DNA from: Novosphingopyxis iocasae
GTDB lineage: Bacteria; Pseudomonadota; Alphaproteobacteria; Sphingomonadales; Sphingomonadaceae
Length of the DNA stretch: 64,000 nucleotides
Direction of reading: 5' to 3'
Assembly (NCBI RefSeq): GCF_014334095.1
Contig: NZ_CP060495.1
Coordinates: 2,666,501-2,730,500, forward strand
Shown: in pieces, positions 17,570-25,209 of the stretch
Layout: every line of letters begins with the position of its first letter
Numbering within the stretch: position 1 is the first letter of the stretch
Notes under the pieces: model-generated
Seen by the model: only the letters and a program-made list of their open reading frames with translations
The model's database searches: none
What the model was told of the DNA's origin: nothing
Program-made: the position numbers and the translations under genes

Positions 17570-17932
17570 ATGACCGATCAAACGCAAAAGAATGCGCACC
17601 AAATATGGGCAAGTGGAGGCGCGCTCGGCGCGATACTCGCCTCGTCCTGCTGTATTGCTCCGCTGTTGTTGCTGAGCCTGGGCATCGGCGGCGCATGGAT
17701 CGGCAATCTTACCGCGCTCGAACCTTATAAATGGGTGTTTATCGCCATCGCGCTCCTCTTTCTGGGCCTTGGATTCCGGCACGCCTATTTTCGGCAAGCC
17801 GAACCTTGCGAAGACGAAACCTATTGCGCGCGGCCCGAAGCAAACCTGATCGTCAAGAGCGCCCTATGGCTAGCAACCGCTTTGATCGCTGCCTCGGCCA
17901 CGGTCGATTGGTGGGCACCGCTATTCTATTAG
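17570..17932 (+). CDS. merT: Mercuric ion transporter MerT
   Basis: A 120-aa inner-membrane protein with three predicted helices. The first carries the vicinal cysteine pair of MerT (SSCCIAPLLLLSLG), and the loop after the second has two more cysteines (AEPCEDETYC). MerT moves Hg(II), handed over by periplasmic MerP, into the cytoplasm for reduction. I set the start at 17570 (MTDQTQK); the upstream in-frame ATG at 17528 would lie inside the promoter. merP follows after 11 bases. Confidence 0.93.
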   Translation: MTDQTQKNAHQIWASGGALGAILASSCCIAPLLLLSLGIGGAWIGNLTALEPYKWVFIAIALLFLGLGFRHAYFRQAEPCEDETYCARPEANLIVKSALWLATALIAASATVDWWAPLFY

Positions 17933-17943
17933 GAGTTCGAAAG

Positions 17944-18285
17944 ATGAAGAAGACGATGATCGCCGCAGTTGCGGTATTGGGGCTGGCCGGAGCGGGTATC
18001 GGGGCAGCAACCCTGTTGCCGCAAAACTCCGACGAACGGGTCCAACAAAATCCGGCATTCCTGCAAACGGCGAGCTTTGCGGTCGAGAATATGACCTGCG
18101 CGACCTGCCCGATCACAGTGCGGCGCGCAATGGAGAGCGTGGCGGGTGTGGAAGACGTCACGATCGATTACGAGGCGAAAACCGCCATCGCCCGGTTCGA
18201 CCCTGCACAAACGACCACCACTGCCATCGCAACGGCGTCGACCGACGCCGGTTATCCAGCGACCCTTGCCGCGAGCCCGCTATGA
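17944..18285 (+). CDS. merP: Periplasmic mercury-binding protein MerP-like
   Basis: A 113-aa protein with an N-terminal signal or anchor sequence (residues 1-25) and one heavy-metal-associated domain. The metal-binding loop is NMTCATCPITVRRAM, the canonical GMTCxxC pattern of MerP. It starts at the ATG at 17944 behind TAGGAG. Its stop overlaps the start of the next gene by four bases. It would capture Hg(II) in the periplasm and pass it to MerT. Compared with classical MerP it has a longer linker after the signal (NSDERVQQNPAFLQTA). Confidence 0.9.
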   Translation: MKKTMIAAVAVLGLAGAGIGAATLLPQNSDERVQQNPAFLQTASFAVENMTCATCPITVRRAMESVAGVEDVTIDYEAKTAIARFDPAQTTTTAIATASTDAGYPATLAASPL

Positions 18286-18512
18286 TCGCACTGAAGTCCG
18301 AGATCACATGCCCTACTTGCGGGCATAAAAGGATCGAAACGATGCCGAGCGATGCCTGCTGGTTTTTCTACGATTGCAAAGGTTGCGGTGTGAAACTCCG
18401 CCCCAATGTGGGGGATTGCTGCGTCTTTTGCTCATTCGGCACCATCCCCTGCCCGCCAATCCAGGAAGCGCGCGCCGATGGCACGGGCGCCGCATGTTGC
18501 GGAGGACGATGA
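18282..18512 (+). CDS. GDCCVxC-domain cysteine-rich protein
   Basis: A 76-aa protein rich in cysteine. It has CPTCGHK, CKGCGVKLRP, the family signature GDCCVFCSFG, IPCPP and a terminal CC pair, so it is probably a metal or zinc-ribbon binder. GDCCVxC proteins are found beside mer and other metal-resistance genes, but their function is not established. It overlaps merP by four bases and lies just before the reductase gene, so it belongs to the operon. Confidence 0.85.
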   Translation: MIALKSEITCPTCGHKRIETMPSDACWFFYDCKGCGVKLRPNVGDCCVFCSFGTIPCPPIQEARADGTGAACCGGR

Positions 18513-18513
18513 G

Positions 18514-19872
18514 ATGAATACGCGAAACTTCGATCTCATAGTGCTGGGTGTCGGCATGGCAGCCGTAAATGCCGCCAACAAATGCGCCTCTGCAGGTTGG
18601 TCGGTCGCGGTGGTCGACGAACTGCCTTATGGCGGCACCTGCGCCCTACGCGGCTGCGATCCCAAGAAAATGCTTCGCCGCGGGGCGGAAATCATCGACG
18701 CGGCGCGGCTTATGCACGGCAAGGGCATCGAGCCGAACGACATCGCGATCAGCTGGCCCGATCTGGTTGCATTCACCCAGACCTTTACCGACAAGATGCC
18801 CAGCCGGATCGAAAATGGTCTGGAGAGCAACGGCGTGACTACGCTTCACGGGAAGGCGCGCTTCGTCGGCGAAGATACTGTCGAAATCGAAGGCGAGGGG
18901 CAGTTCCAGGCAAACCACTTCCTGATCGCGACGGGCGCCAAACCGCGACCGATAGAGGTGCCCGGTGCCGAACATCTCACCGACAGCACTGAGTTCATGC
19001 GGCTCGATGCGCTGCCCAAACGCATCTTGTTCATCGGCGGCGGCTTCATCTCGTTCGAGTTTGGCCATATCGCAGCACGCGCCGGCAGCGAGGTGTGCAT
19101 CATCGACCGTGGCGAGAGACCGCTTAAAGGTTTCGATCCCGATCTCGTCGAAAAACTCGTGGCGCGGGGCAAGGAAGTCGGCGTCCAACTGCGACGGCGC
19201 ACGTCACTCAAATCGATCAAGAAGGACGGGACTGACTTTCTTGTCACGGTAGAAACGGACAGCGAAACGAAAGATTTGCGCGCCGACCTCGTCGTCCACG
19301 GCGCGGGCCGCGTCCCAGCAATTGACCAGCTCGATCTGGCCGCAGCCAATGTCGAGGCGGGTGACAAGGGCGTTGCGGTCAACGCCTACCTGCAAAGCAC
19401 GTCCAACCCGAAAATCTACGCTGCCGGGGATGCCGCCGACACGCAGGGCGCTCCGCTTACGCCTGTCGCGGTTTTCGAGGGCAAGGTAGCTGCGTCCAAT
19501 ATGCTCATGGGCAATGGCACCAAGCCGGATTATTCGGGAGTTCCGAGCGCTGTATTTACCGTACCAGAGCTAGCCCGTGTTGGCATGCTCGAAGAGGAAG
19601 CACGAGAGGCCGGGCACGATATCCGCGTCGTCGAGAATGACACCGGCGACTGGTATTCCAACCTTCGCGTTGGCGAAAGCTGCGCTGCAACCAAGGTCAT
19701 AATCGATAACGACAGCGACACTATCATGGGCGCTCATTTACTCGGCCCCGAATATGGCGAAATTATCAACTTCTTCGGTCTCGCGATCCGCCTTGGGCTG
19801 ACGACTAGCGATCTCAAGAAAATGGTTTCAGTCTACCCTAGCGTGGGATCGGACCTTGGCTCAATGGTGTGA
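18514..19872 (+). CDS. Mercuric-reductase-like FAD/NAD(P) disulfide oxidoreductase
   Basis: A 452-aa flavoprotein of the glutathione reductase/MerA family. The FAD site is LIVLGVGMAAVNAA, the redox pair is Cys43-x4-Cys48 in GGTCALRGCDPKKML, the NAD(P) motif is ILFIGGGFISFEFGHIAARAG, and the second FAD motif is IYAAGDAADTQG. Operon position argues for Hg(II) reduction. However, it has no N-terminal metal-binding domain, and its C-terminus (VYPSVGSDLGSMV) lacks the vicinal cysteines that genuine MerA uses to hand Hg(II) to the active site. The redox loop (CALRGC rather than CVNVGC) also differs. It may reduce another disulfide or metal adduct. I chose the ATG at 18514, preceded by GGAGG. Confidence 0.82.
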   Translation: MNTRNFDLIVLGVGMAAVNAANKCASAGWSVAVVDELPYGGTCALRGCDPKKMLRRGAEIIDAARLMHGKGIEPNDIAISWPDLVAFTQTFTDKMPSRIENGLESNGVTTLHGKARFVGEDTVEIEGEGQFQANHFLIATGAKPRPIEVPGAEHLTDSTEFMRLDALPKRILFIGGGFISFEFGHIAARAGSEVCIIDRGERPLKGFDPDLVEKLVARGKEVGVQLRRRTSLKSIKKDGTDFLVTVETDSETKDLRADLVVHGAGRVPAIDQLDLAAANVEAGDKGVAVNAYLQSTSNPKIYAAGDAADTQGAPLTPVAVFEGKVAASNMLMGNGTKPDYSGVPSAVFTVPELARVGMLEEEAREAGHDIRVVENDTGDWYSNLRVGESCAATKVIIDNDSDTIMGAHLLGPEYGEIINFFGLAIRLGLTTSDLKKMVSVYPSVGSDLGSMV

Positions 19873-20020
19873 TTGTGTTGAAGAAACGGTTGAATAAGGG
19901 CTTCGGCATTTTCTGATTTGCCGACACAGAGAGATGCCTGCATTGTGAACCATGCACGCTCCATTTGAGTCGACGAAATGGAGATCGACTAGCCGAAGCT
20001 CTTGAGCTCGTGTGACACGT

Positions 20021-20773
20021 CTATCCGACATCGCGCCAACGGATGATGTCGGCAAACCCGATCAACCCGTCGAACAGCGCCGCGACGACGAGGGACTGTT
20101 TACAATGGACCTGGTAGCGTTCGCGGGCCATCTTGAGATGCTGAATGACGGTTTCGGTACTGATTTCGAGTATCATGGCCGTTTCAGCTGCAGTCTTCCC
20201 TCTTGCAACCCAGAGCAGACACTCCCGCTGCCGATCGGTCAGGGAGGGAACCTTCTCATCGAGTCTTTCTGAGCTCAGTCCCAGTGCACAGCTCAAAGCC
20301 AGCGTCCCGATCACTTCCGCGACGGCGAAACGCCGTCGGGGCAGTTCTCGATCGGGTCGAACAGCAAAGGTGCAGGTACCGCGCCCTATCCCGGGTAAGT
20401 GCCGCGGAACGGTATAGCCATTGCCAATTCCGCATTCCCGGCCAACATTGAGCATCTGACGGTCGCCGCGCGTGAGAGGGACGAGTTCGTCAATCCAGTC
20501 CCAGGCAAAACCGATGATGGTCTTGTCGCAGGCTCTTCGCACCGGATCCTGCCCTGCGAGGTCGAAGGCGATATAGACTTTCGCCCATTCGTCGGGATAG
20601 TCGTGCAATAGCAAGCCCGGTGCCTCGCACGATGTCGAACGCATCTCCAGGCTAAGTGCGAAGTGGTCGAAGCCAAGGCGTCGGGAAACCTGTTTAAGGG
20701 CGCCATCGAGTTCAGTGTCCGAACGAACATTGATAAGTTCAGTTGCGAATTCCTCCGCGAGATATGCGTACAT
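20021..20773 (-). CDS. luxR: LuxR-family quorum-sensing regulator with autoinducer-binding domain
   Basis: A 250-aa protein with the AHL-binding domain in residues 1-165 and a LuxR HTH in 185-245. Ligand-pocket residues match LuxR/TraR: Trp63 and Tyr67 (EWAKVYIAF), Asp76-Pro77 (GQDPV), Trp91/Trp93, and GIGNGYTVPRH. The DNA-binding part is LTDRQRECLLWVARGKTAAETAMILEIS. I set the start at 20773 (MYAYLAEEF), where the family N-terminus begins. It lies downstream of the DUF6499/DUF2285 gene on the same strand, 185 bases apart. It is the natural receptor for the signal made by luxI at 11257-11883. Confidence 0.92.
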   Translation of the reverse strand: MYAYLAEEFATELINVRSDTELDGALKQVSRRLGFDHFALSLEMRSTSCEAPGLLLHDYPDEWAKVYIAFDLAGQDPVRRACDKTIIGFAWDWIDELVPLTRGDRQMLNVGRECGIGNGYTVPRHLPGIGRGTCTFAVRPDRELPRRRFAVAEVIGTLALSCALGLSSERLDEKVPSLTDRQRECLLWVARGKTAAETAMILEISTETVIQHLKMARERYQVHCKQSLVVAALFDGLIGFADIIRWRDVG

Positions 20774-20957
20774 AGACCTGCCGTTCGATCGGCAGCACGC
20801 AATCCAACACGCCGCCACCCGACCGCCTGCTCGGTGCCAGACAAGACGGTTCCATTCCACCCTTTCCGGCTGTTGCAGTTGCGACCCTCAAGGTCTGGTT
20901 CCAATCCGGGCGCGCCACAAAATTCAGCGGCTTGCCCAAGGAAAAACCATAGTGCAT

Positions 20958-21558
20958 TCAGTGCGTTTGAAAAGGTCGGAACCGGCTTTGGCGAAGCAGG
21001 TCGAGATAGCCGTGCGACGCCATCCTCCGTGCTTCGGCGACAAGACGCTGGGTCTGTCGGCGTTGCGATGACGATTTCCAGTCTATGGCGCGTTGCGCGG
21101 ATAATCCGCGATAGACGAGGGTTCCCGCAATCTCTCGGAGGGTGACACCCTCAGGCGCTCTGGCCAGATTATCGAGTATGGCGAGCAGCAAGTGGAGGCG
21201 TCTGGACTGATAGGTGGTGGGCCGTAAGGGGTATCGCTTGGTGGGCAGAGCGGAGCCATCAACGCAGCGGTGAAACGCATCGAGCGCCGCTAGCCTGATC
21301 GGAACCGACTGGTCTTGAGGGATCAGATAATTGTCTCCACCCAACCGGGCTGAGGCCATAACGAGCAGCCGGTGACGAGCGCCAGTATCGGCGAGGGCCA
21401 GATGATCTCCCGCATTGCTCGCTCGTTTGGCGATCAGGTCGCACGCTGCGCGCGCCGCCTTGACTGCGCCGCTACCGCTGAGAATTACAATATTGGGGTT
21501 TTCCTCGGCTCGCCAGATCGCCGGATCGCTGCGAGCCGAAAGGTCGGGATCAATCGGG
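20958..21558 (-). CDS. DUF2285-domain protein, downstream half of a frameshifted FseA-like activator
   Basis: About 199 codons in the +1 frame relative to the gene just upstream. The C-terminal region is a clear DUF2285 domain (LRPTTYQSRRLHLLLAILDNLARAPEG, then WKSSSQRRQTQRLVAEARRMASHGYLDLL). The frame remains open upstream to 21800, but there it shadows the DUF6499 reading frame, and the segment has no plausible start of its own. Read through a +1 shift at 21556-21561 it makes a protein of about 260 aa, DUF6499 plus DUF2285. This is the organisation of FseA (Msi172-Msi171) in the mesorhizobial ICE, a transcriptional activator of the excisionase gene produced by programmed +1 frameshifting. 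luxR follows directly. Confidence 0.82.
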
Positions 21559-21561
21559 AAA
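21550..21561 (-). other. Candidate +1 ribosomal frameshift site
   Basis: On the minus strand the zero frame reads CTT GAA TTT CCC GAT TGA (stop at 21552-21550). Skipping one base after TTT or CCC gives ...L-E-F-P-I-D-P..., which runs straight into the DUF2285 frame. A slippery UUU-CCC followed closely by a stop codon fits +1 frameshifting. Confidence 0.6.
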
Positions 21562-21741
21562 TTCAAGGCCCCATGAACGCGCCATTCGGCGGCAAGCTGG
21601 GGATTGCGCGTCGAAGCCGCTAGCGCTGGCGATCCGTGCGTATTGTTGCCGGTAAGAGGAATTGCGGCGCAGGAATTCCTGCGCGAAATCCGAAAAGTCG
21701 TATCCGCCGACCCGGTCGTTGCTGTCAAATGGTCGAGCCAT
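21550..21741 (-). CDS. DUF6499 (transcriptional regulator-like) domain, upstream half of the split activator
   Basis: A 63-aa ORF with the compact N-terminal domain of the family: YDFSDFAQEFLRRNSSYRQQYARI and then ARSWGLEFPD before a TGA stop. Intact homologues continue with a pattern like WGL-x-F-x-x-x-P, which here is found only in the +1 frame. Alone it would be a short DNA-binding fragment. In the FseA system the unshifted product is made most of the time and the fusion only rarely, so that excision is kept low. I infer the same here; a plain frameshift mutation or sequencing error is the alternative. Confidence 0.78.
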   Translation of the reverse strand: MARPFDSNDRVGGYDFSDFAQEFLRRNSSYRQQYARIASASGFDAQSPACRRMARSWGLEFPD

Positions 21742-22149
21742 GAAGCACCTCCTTTCTCGCCGATTTCGCTAGAGGCGCCAGCACCGCGCCGACATTCCAT
21801 GACCTAGGGGGCCGCCTCCCCAATATTGGGCATATTTGATCAGGCGCTCGCCGAGACCGTTGCTTTCTTAGGGAAGGCGACGACCGCCGCCACAAGCGGG
21901 TCCAAAACGGCTCTACTTACCTCTTGCAAGCCATTCCTATGTTGGGCAGATTGACAGCGCGCGGATTGATATTCTGGCACCGTCCGCGTGGATCTTTCCG
22001 CCGGACATCATGCACGCCGGTCCATCGCAGGCCCGGCGGCCGGACCGATCAAGGGGCACAAACCAGGCCCCGGACGGCGGCACAGACCTGGAACCCGCAC
22101 GCAGTTCGCCACGGCGAACTCAGGTTGCGGTCGCCTCCAAGTTCGAAGC
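21742..22149. other. Divergent regulatory region between the split activator and the sigma gene
   Basis: No convincing gene is present here. The region must hold the promoters of the DUF6499 gene (leftward) and of the ECF sigma gene (rightward). A perfect 12-bp palindrome, CCCAATATTGGG, lies at 21819-21830, about 80 bases upstream of the DUF6499 start. That is a suitable position for a LuxR-type activator site, although I found no second good copy upstream of luxI. Confidence 0.4.
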
Positions 22150-22731
22150 ATGACTCAAATTGCCGCCGAAATTCGGCACCAATCTCCCCAGTGCATGGGC
22201 CCCGCATATTGCGCTGCAAAGCTAAGCCGAACGGTCGGTCGCCGCCGCACACTCGATGCCCTCTACCGCGAGGAACGGGCTGGACTGATCGCATATCTTG
22301 CGCGCCGCGTGGGCTCCGAACGCGCCCGCGACCTAGCACAGGACGTGTTCCTGCGTGCGGCGACCAGCAAGCAGCTAACGGAACTCGTCAATCCGGCGGG
22401 CTTTCTGAGGCGGATTGCATTCAACTTGCTGGTGGACGAGGCGCGGCGGCAAAAGTGCCGGGTCAGGACCCAGCCACTTCTGGAAAACGCAGACGCGCCA
22501 AGCCGCGCCGCGCAAGAAGATGCCGTACACGCTCGTGAAGCCCGGCACGTGTTGGAAATCGCGCTCGCAGAGCTCCCCCAAAAGACCGCGCGTATCTTCG
22601 CGATGAACCGCTTCGAGAAGAAATCCTACCGCGAGATACATCTTGAGCTCGGCATCGCACTGCCGACCGTCGACTATCACATGATGAAAGCTCTTGCGCA
22701 TTTGCGTCAAGCGCTGGGTCACAGTTGGTGA
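22150..22731 (+). CDS. ECF (FecI-like) RNA polymerase sigma factor
   Basis: A 193-aa extracytoplasmic-function sigma factor. Region 2 is LDALYREERAGLIAYLARRVGSERARDLAQDVFLRA, and region 4 is LAELPQKTARIFAMNRFEKKSYREIHLELGIALPTVDYHMMKAL, both typical of the FecI group. I set the start at 22150 (MTQIAAEIRH). The TonB receptor gene follows after 120 bases. FecI sigmas normally pair with a FecR anti-sigma, but no fecR gene is present here. It most likely drives the receptor and isopeptidase genes of the lasso cluster. Confidence 0.88.
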   Translation: MTQIAAEIRHQSPQCMGPAYCAAKLSRTVGRRRTLDALYREERAGLIAYLARRVGSERARDLAQDVFLRAATSKQLTELVNPAGFLRRIAFNLLVDEARRQKCRVRTQPLLENADAPSRAAQEDAVHAREARHVLEIALAELPQKTARIFAMNRFEKKSYREIHLELGIALPTVDYHMMKALAHLRQALGHSW

Positions 22732-22770
22732 CTGCAGGCACCCAGCCCAAAGGGATCACTCAAAATTTAA

Positions 22771-22782
22771 TTTCAATTGAAA
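22771..22782. promoter_or_regulatory. AT-rich palindrome before the lasso TonB receptor
   Basis: TTTCAATTGAAA is a perfect 12-bp palindrome within an unusually AT-rich patch, 70-81 bases upstream of the receptor start. It could be a repressor or sigma-dependent control site. Nothing more specific can be said. Confidence 0.25.
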
Positions 22783-22851
22783 CTAAGGTGCTCAGAAAAG
22801 CGAGCGTCATCCTCTGTAGCGGCCGGACCGCGCCAAAACAGGGAGATATCA

Positions 22852-25209
22852 ATGTCGTCGACAATTCGCACACTTTCCGTCCTTCTAACCGGGGCAGCAT
22901 TTGCAGGTGCCGCTCCTCCTCTTTTCGCCCAAGACAGTCCAGGCGAACAGGCACAAGATAACGCTGCCGAGGTTGGCGATACGGCTTTGGACGACGAAAG
23001 TTCTGCGATCGTTGTCACGGGAACGCGAATCCGAGGCGCACGGGTCATCGGTGAAGTCATCGAGCTTGATCGCGAGACGATCGTCGAGGCCGGCCAGGTG
23101 GACCTCGGCGAAGCGATCCGCAGCCTACCCCAGAATTTCTCGGGCGGTCAGAATCCCGGAGTGGGTTCGGGTGCCGGGCTCATCAACAGCAATGTGAACT
23201 CTGCGGCCAGTGCGAACCTGCGCGGTCTGGGTCCCGATGCGACGCTTACGCTTCTCAACGGCCATCGCCTTCCATACGATTCCGCCTTCGCAGGGGTCGA
23301 TATTTCGGCAATCCCGCTCGCGGCGGTAGACCGGATCGAGGTCGTCCCGGACGGCGCGTCGGCGCTATACGGGTCCGACGCTGTCGCCGGCGTGGTCAAT
23401 GTAATCCTGCGCCGGGATTTCGAAGGCGTGGAAACATCGGCCCAGATCGGCGCGAGCACCGATGGCGGATATTTTCGCCAGCAGGCCGATATCGTCGGTG
23501 GAACCCGGTGGGATGGCGGCGGATTTTTCCTCGCCTATGATTTCACCAACAACTCCGATATCGAGGCGGGGCAGCGATCCTATGCGGCCTCGCTCGACCC
23601 TGAGACCACGCTGTTTCCGTCACAGGAACGGCATGCCGTGACGCTTTCCGGACATCACGAAATATCACCCGGTATCGAGGCAAGCGTGGACGCACTTTAT
23701 TCGCGGCGCAGTTCGGTTCGCATCACCGGGTCTTCCACGTTCCGCCAGACCGCCGATCCAGTGGTCGAATCCTACACGCTCGCACCGTCGCTCAAGGTCG
23801 ATATCGGAGCTTCGTGGCAGCTGTCGGTGCTCGGTGTTTTTGGACGCGACAGGACGCGCTACCGCACGACCTTTACACGGCCGTCGGCCCCGACAAGCGT
23901 GACCGAAGGCTGCTTCTGCAACGAGGTCCTGTCCTTAGAAGCAGGCGCGGAAGGGCCGCTCTTTGCATTGCCGGGAGGCGATGCGCGCCTCGCATTTGGT
24001 GCAGGCTTGCGCGACAATTCGCTCGATTTCTCCCGCTCGGAAGGCGGCATTCTCATTATCGCTTTCGACGAAACGCAGCGGGCCCGCTTTGCCTATGGGG
24101 AGCTGTTCCTCCCGTTCGTTTCGTCGCGCAATGCGATCGGAGGTATCGACGAGCTAAGCCTCTCGCTGGCCGCACGGCATGAAAGCTATCCCGGTCTCGA
24201 CAGCCAGACCACGCCGCGCATCGGCTTGGTCTACGCACCCACCCCAAGCTTGACCCTGCGGGGAAGCTGGGCGAGATCGTTCAAGGCACCAACGCTTTAC
24301 CAGAGGTTCATTCCGTACCAGACCATCGTGCTGCCGGCCTCGATTTTCGGCGCAGGTACGGCTCCGGAAACCGTCTTCATAACAAGCGGGGGCAACCCCG
24401 ATGTGACCTCGGAACGTGCGCGCAGCTGGACAGCAGGTTTCGAATTTCGTCCGCCGTCAGTGCCGGGTTTGCTCGTGTCGGCCACCTGGTATGACATTCG
24501 CTATCGCGACCGGGTGGTTCGCCCCATTGCAGGATCGGTTGTCGCCGGTTTTCGCGATCCGGGTTACGCAAGCCTGATCGATTTTTCGCCCGATCCCGCA
24601 ATCTTTTCTGGGCTGATCGACAATTCTTTGTTCGGCCTCGAAAATTTTTCCGGCTCGCCTTATGATCCGGCGAATGTCGTAGCCTTCATCGACAACCGCA
24701 ATCGCAATGTCGCCGTTTGGGCAGTCGAAGGGATCGACGCGCGGATTTCGTGGGACCACGACCTCGGTAACCAACGCAGACTGGGTCTGGAAGTCGCTGG
24801 CAGCTGGCTCGACAGCAATCAGCAACTGAATTCCGACCTACCAGAGGTTCAGCTCGCCGGGACGATTTTTAATCCGCCGCAATACCGCGCACGCGGCGTG
24901 GCCCGCTTCGAAGCCGGCGCCTTCAAGGCCAATGCGGCAGTCAATTATATAGGAGCACTGGAAGATCCGCGTTTCGGCGTGGCGGAACGCCTGTCGCCTA
25001 GCGCCACACTCGATCTTGGCGTGAGCTACGATGTGATCGGTGGCGAAGGACGCAACCCCGGCCTCACACTGTCGCTGACCGTACAAAACATGTTCAATGA
25101 CGAACCCGAGATCATCGGACAGACGGGCCCGACCGATACGCCTTTTGATTCGACTAACTACTCCCCTATCGGACGGTTTATTGCATTCGGTATCCGGAGG
25201 CACTGGTGA
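22852..25209 (+). CDS. TonB-dependent receptor of the lasso-peptide cluster
   Basis: A 785-aa outer-membrane receptor with a signal peptide (cleavage near PLFAQ), a TonB box (SAIVVTGTRIRG), a plug with NLRGLGPDATLTLLNGHRLPY and DRIEVVPDGASALYGSDAVAGVVNVILR, and a barrel that ends in FIAFGIRRHW. The long acidic stretch before the TonB box (about residues 28-48) is too short to be an STN signalling domain, so direct FecR-type signalling is unlikely. In sphingomonad lasso clusters such receptors are thought to take the peptide back up for cleavage by the isopeptidase. Its stop overlaps the isopeptidase start by one base. The start at 22852 has a GGGAG site. Confidence 0.92.
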   Translation: MSSTIRTLSVLLTGAAFAGAAPPLFAQDSPGEQAQDNAAEVGDTALDDESSAIVVTGTRIRGARVIGEVIELDRETIVEAGQVDLGEAIRSLPQNFSGGQNPGVGSGAGLINSNVNSAASANLRGLGPDATLTLLNGHRLPYDSAFAGVDISAIPLAAVDRIEVVPDGASALYGSDAVAGVVNVILRRDFEGVETSAQIGASTDGGYFRQQADIVGGTRWDGGGFFLAYDFTNNSDIEAGQRSYAASLDPETTLFPSQERHAVTLSGHHEISPGIEASVDALYSRRSSVRITGSSTFRQTADPVVESYTLAPSLKVDIGASWQLSVLGVFGRDRTRYRTTFTRPSAPTSVTEGCFCNEVLSLEAGAEGPLFALPGGDARLAFGAGLRDNSLDFSRSEGGILIIAFDETQRARFAYGELFLPFVSSRNAIGGIDELSLSLAARHESYPGLDSQTTPRIGLVYAPTPSLTLRGSWARSFKAPTLYQRFIPYQTIVLPASIFGAGTAPETVFITSGGNPDVTSERARSWTAGFEFRPPSVPGLLVSATWYDIRYRDRVVRPIAGSVVAGFRDPGYASLIDFSPDPAIFSGLIDNSLFGLENFSGSPYDPANVVAFIDNRNRNVAVWAVEGIDARISWDHDLGNQRRLGLEVAGSWLDSNQQLNSDLPEVQLAGTIFNPPQYRARGVARFEAGAFKANAAVNYIGALEDPRFGVAERLSPSATLDLGVSYDVIGGEGRNPGLTLSLTVQNMFNDEPEIIGQTGPTDTPFDSTNYSPIGRFIAFGIRRHW

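Noticed and set aside
21559-21800. Upstream extension of the DUF2285 frame to an ATG at 21800
   Set aside because: In this stretch the DUF6499 frame matches a known domain; the extension matches nothing.
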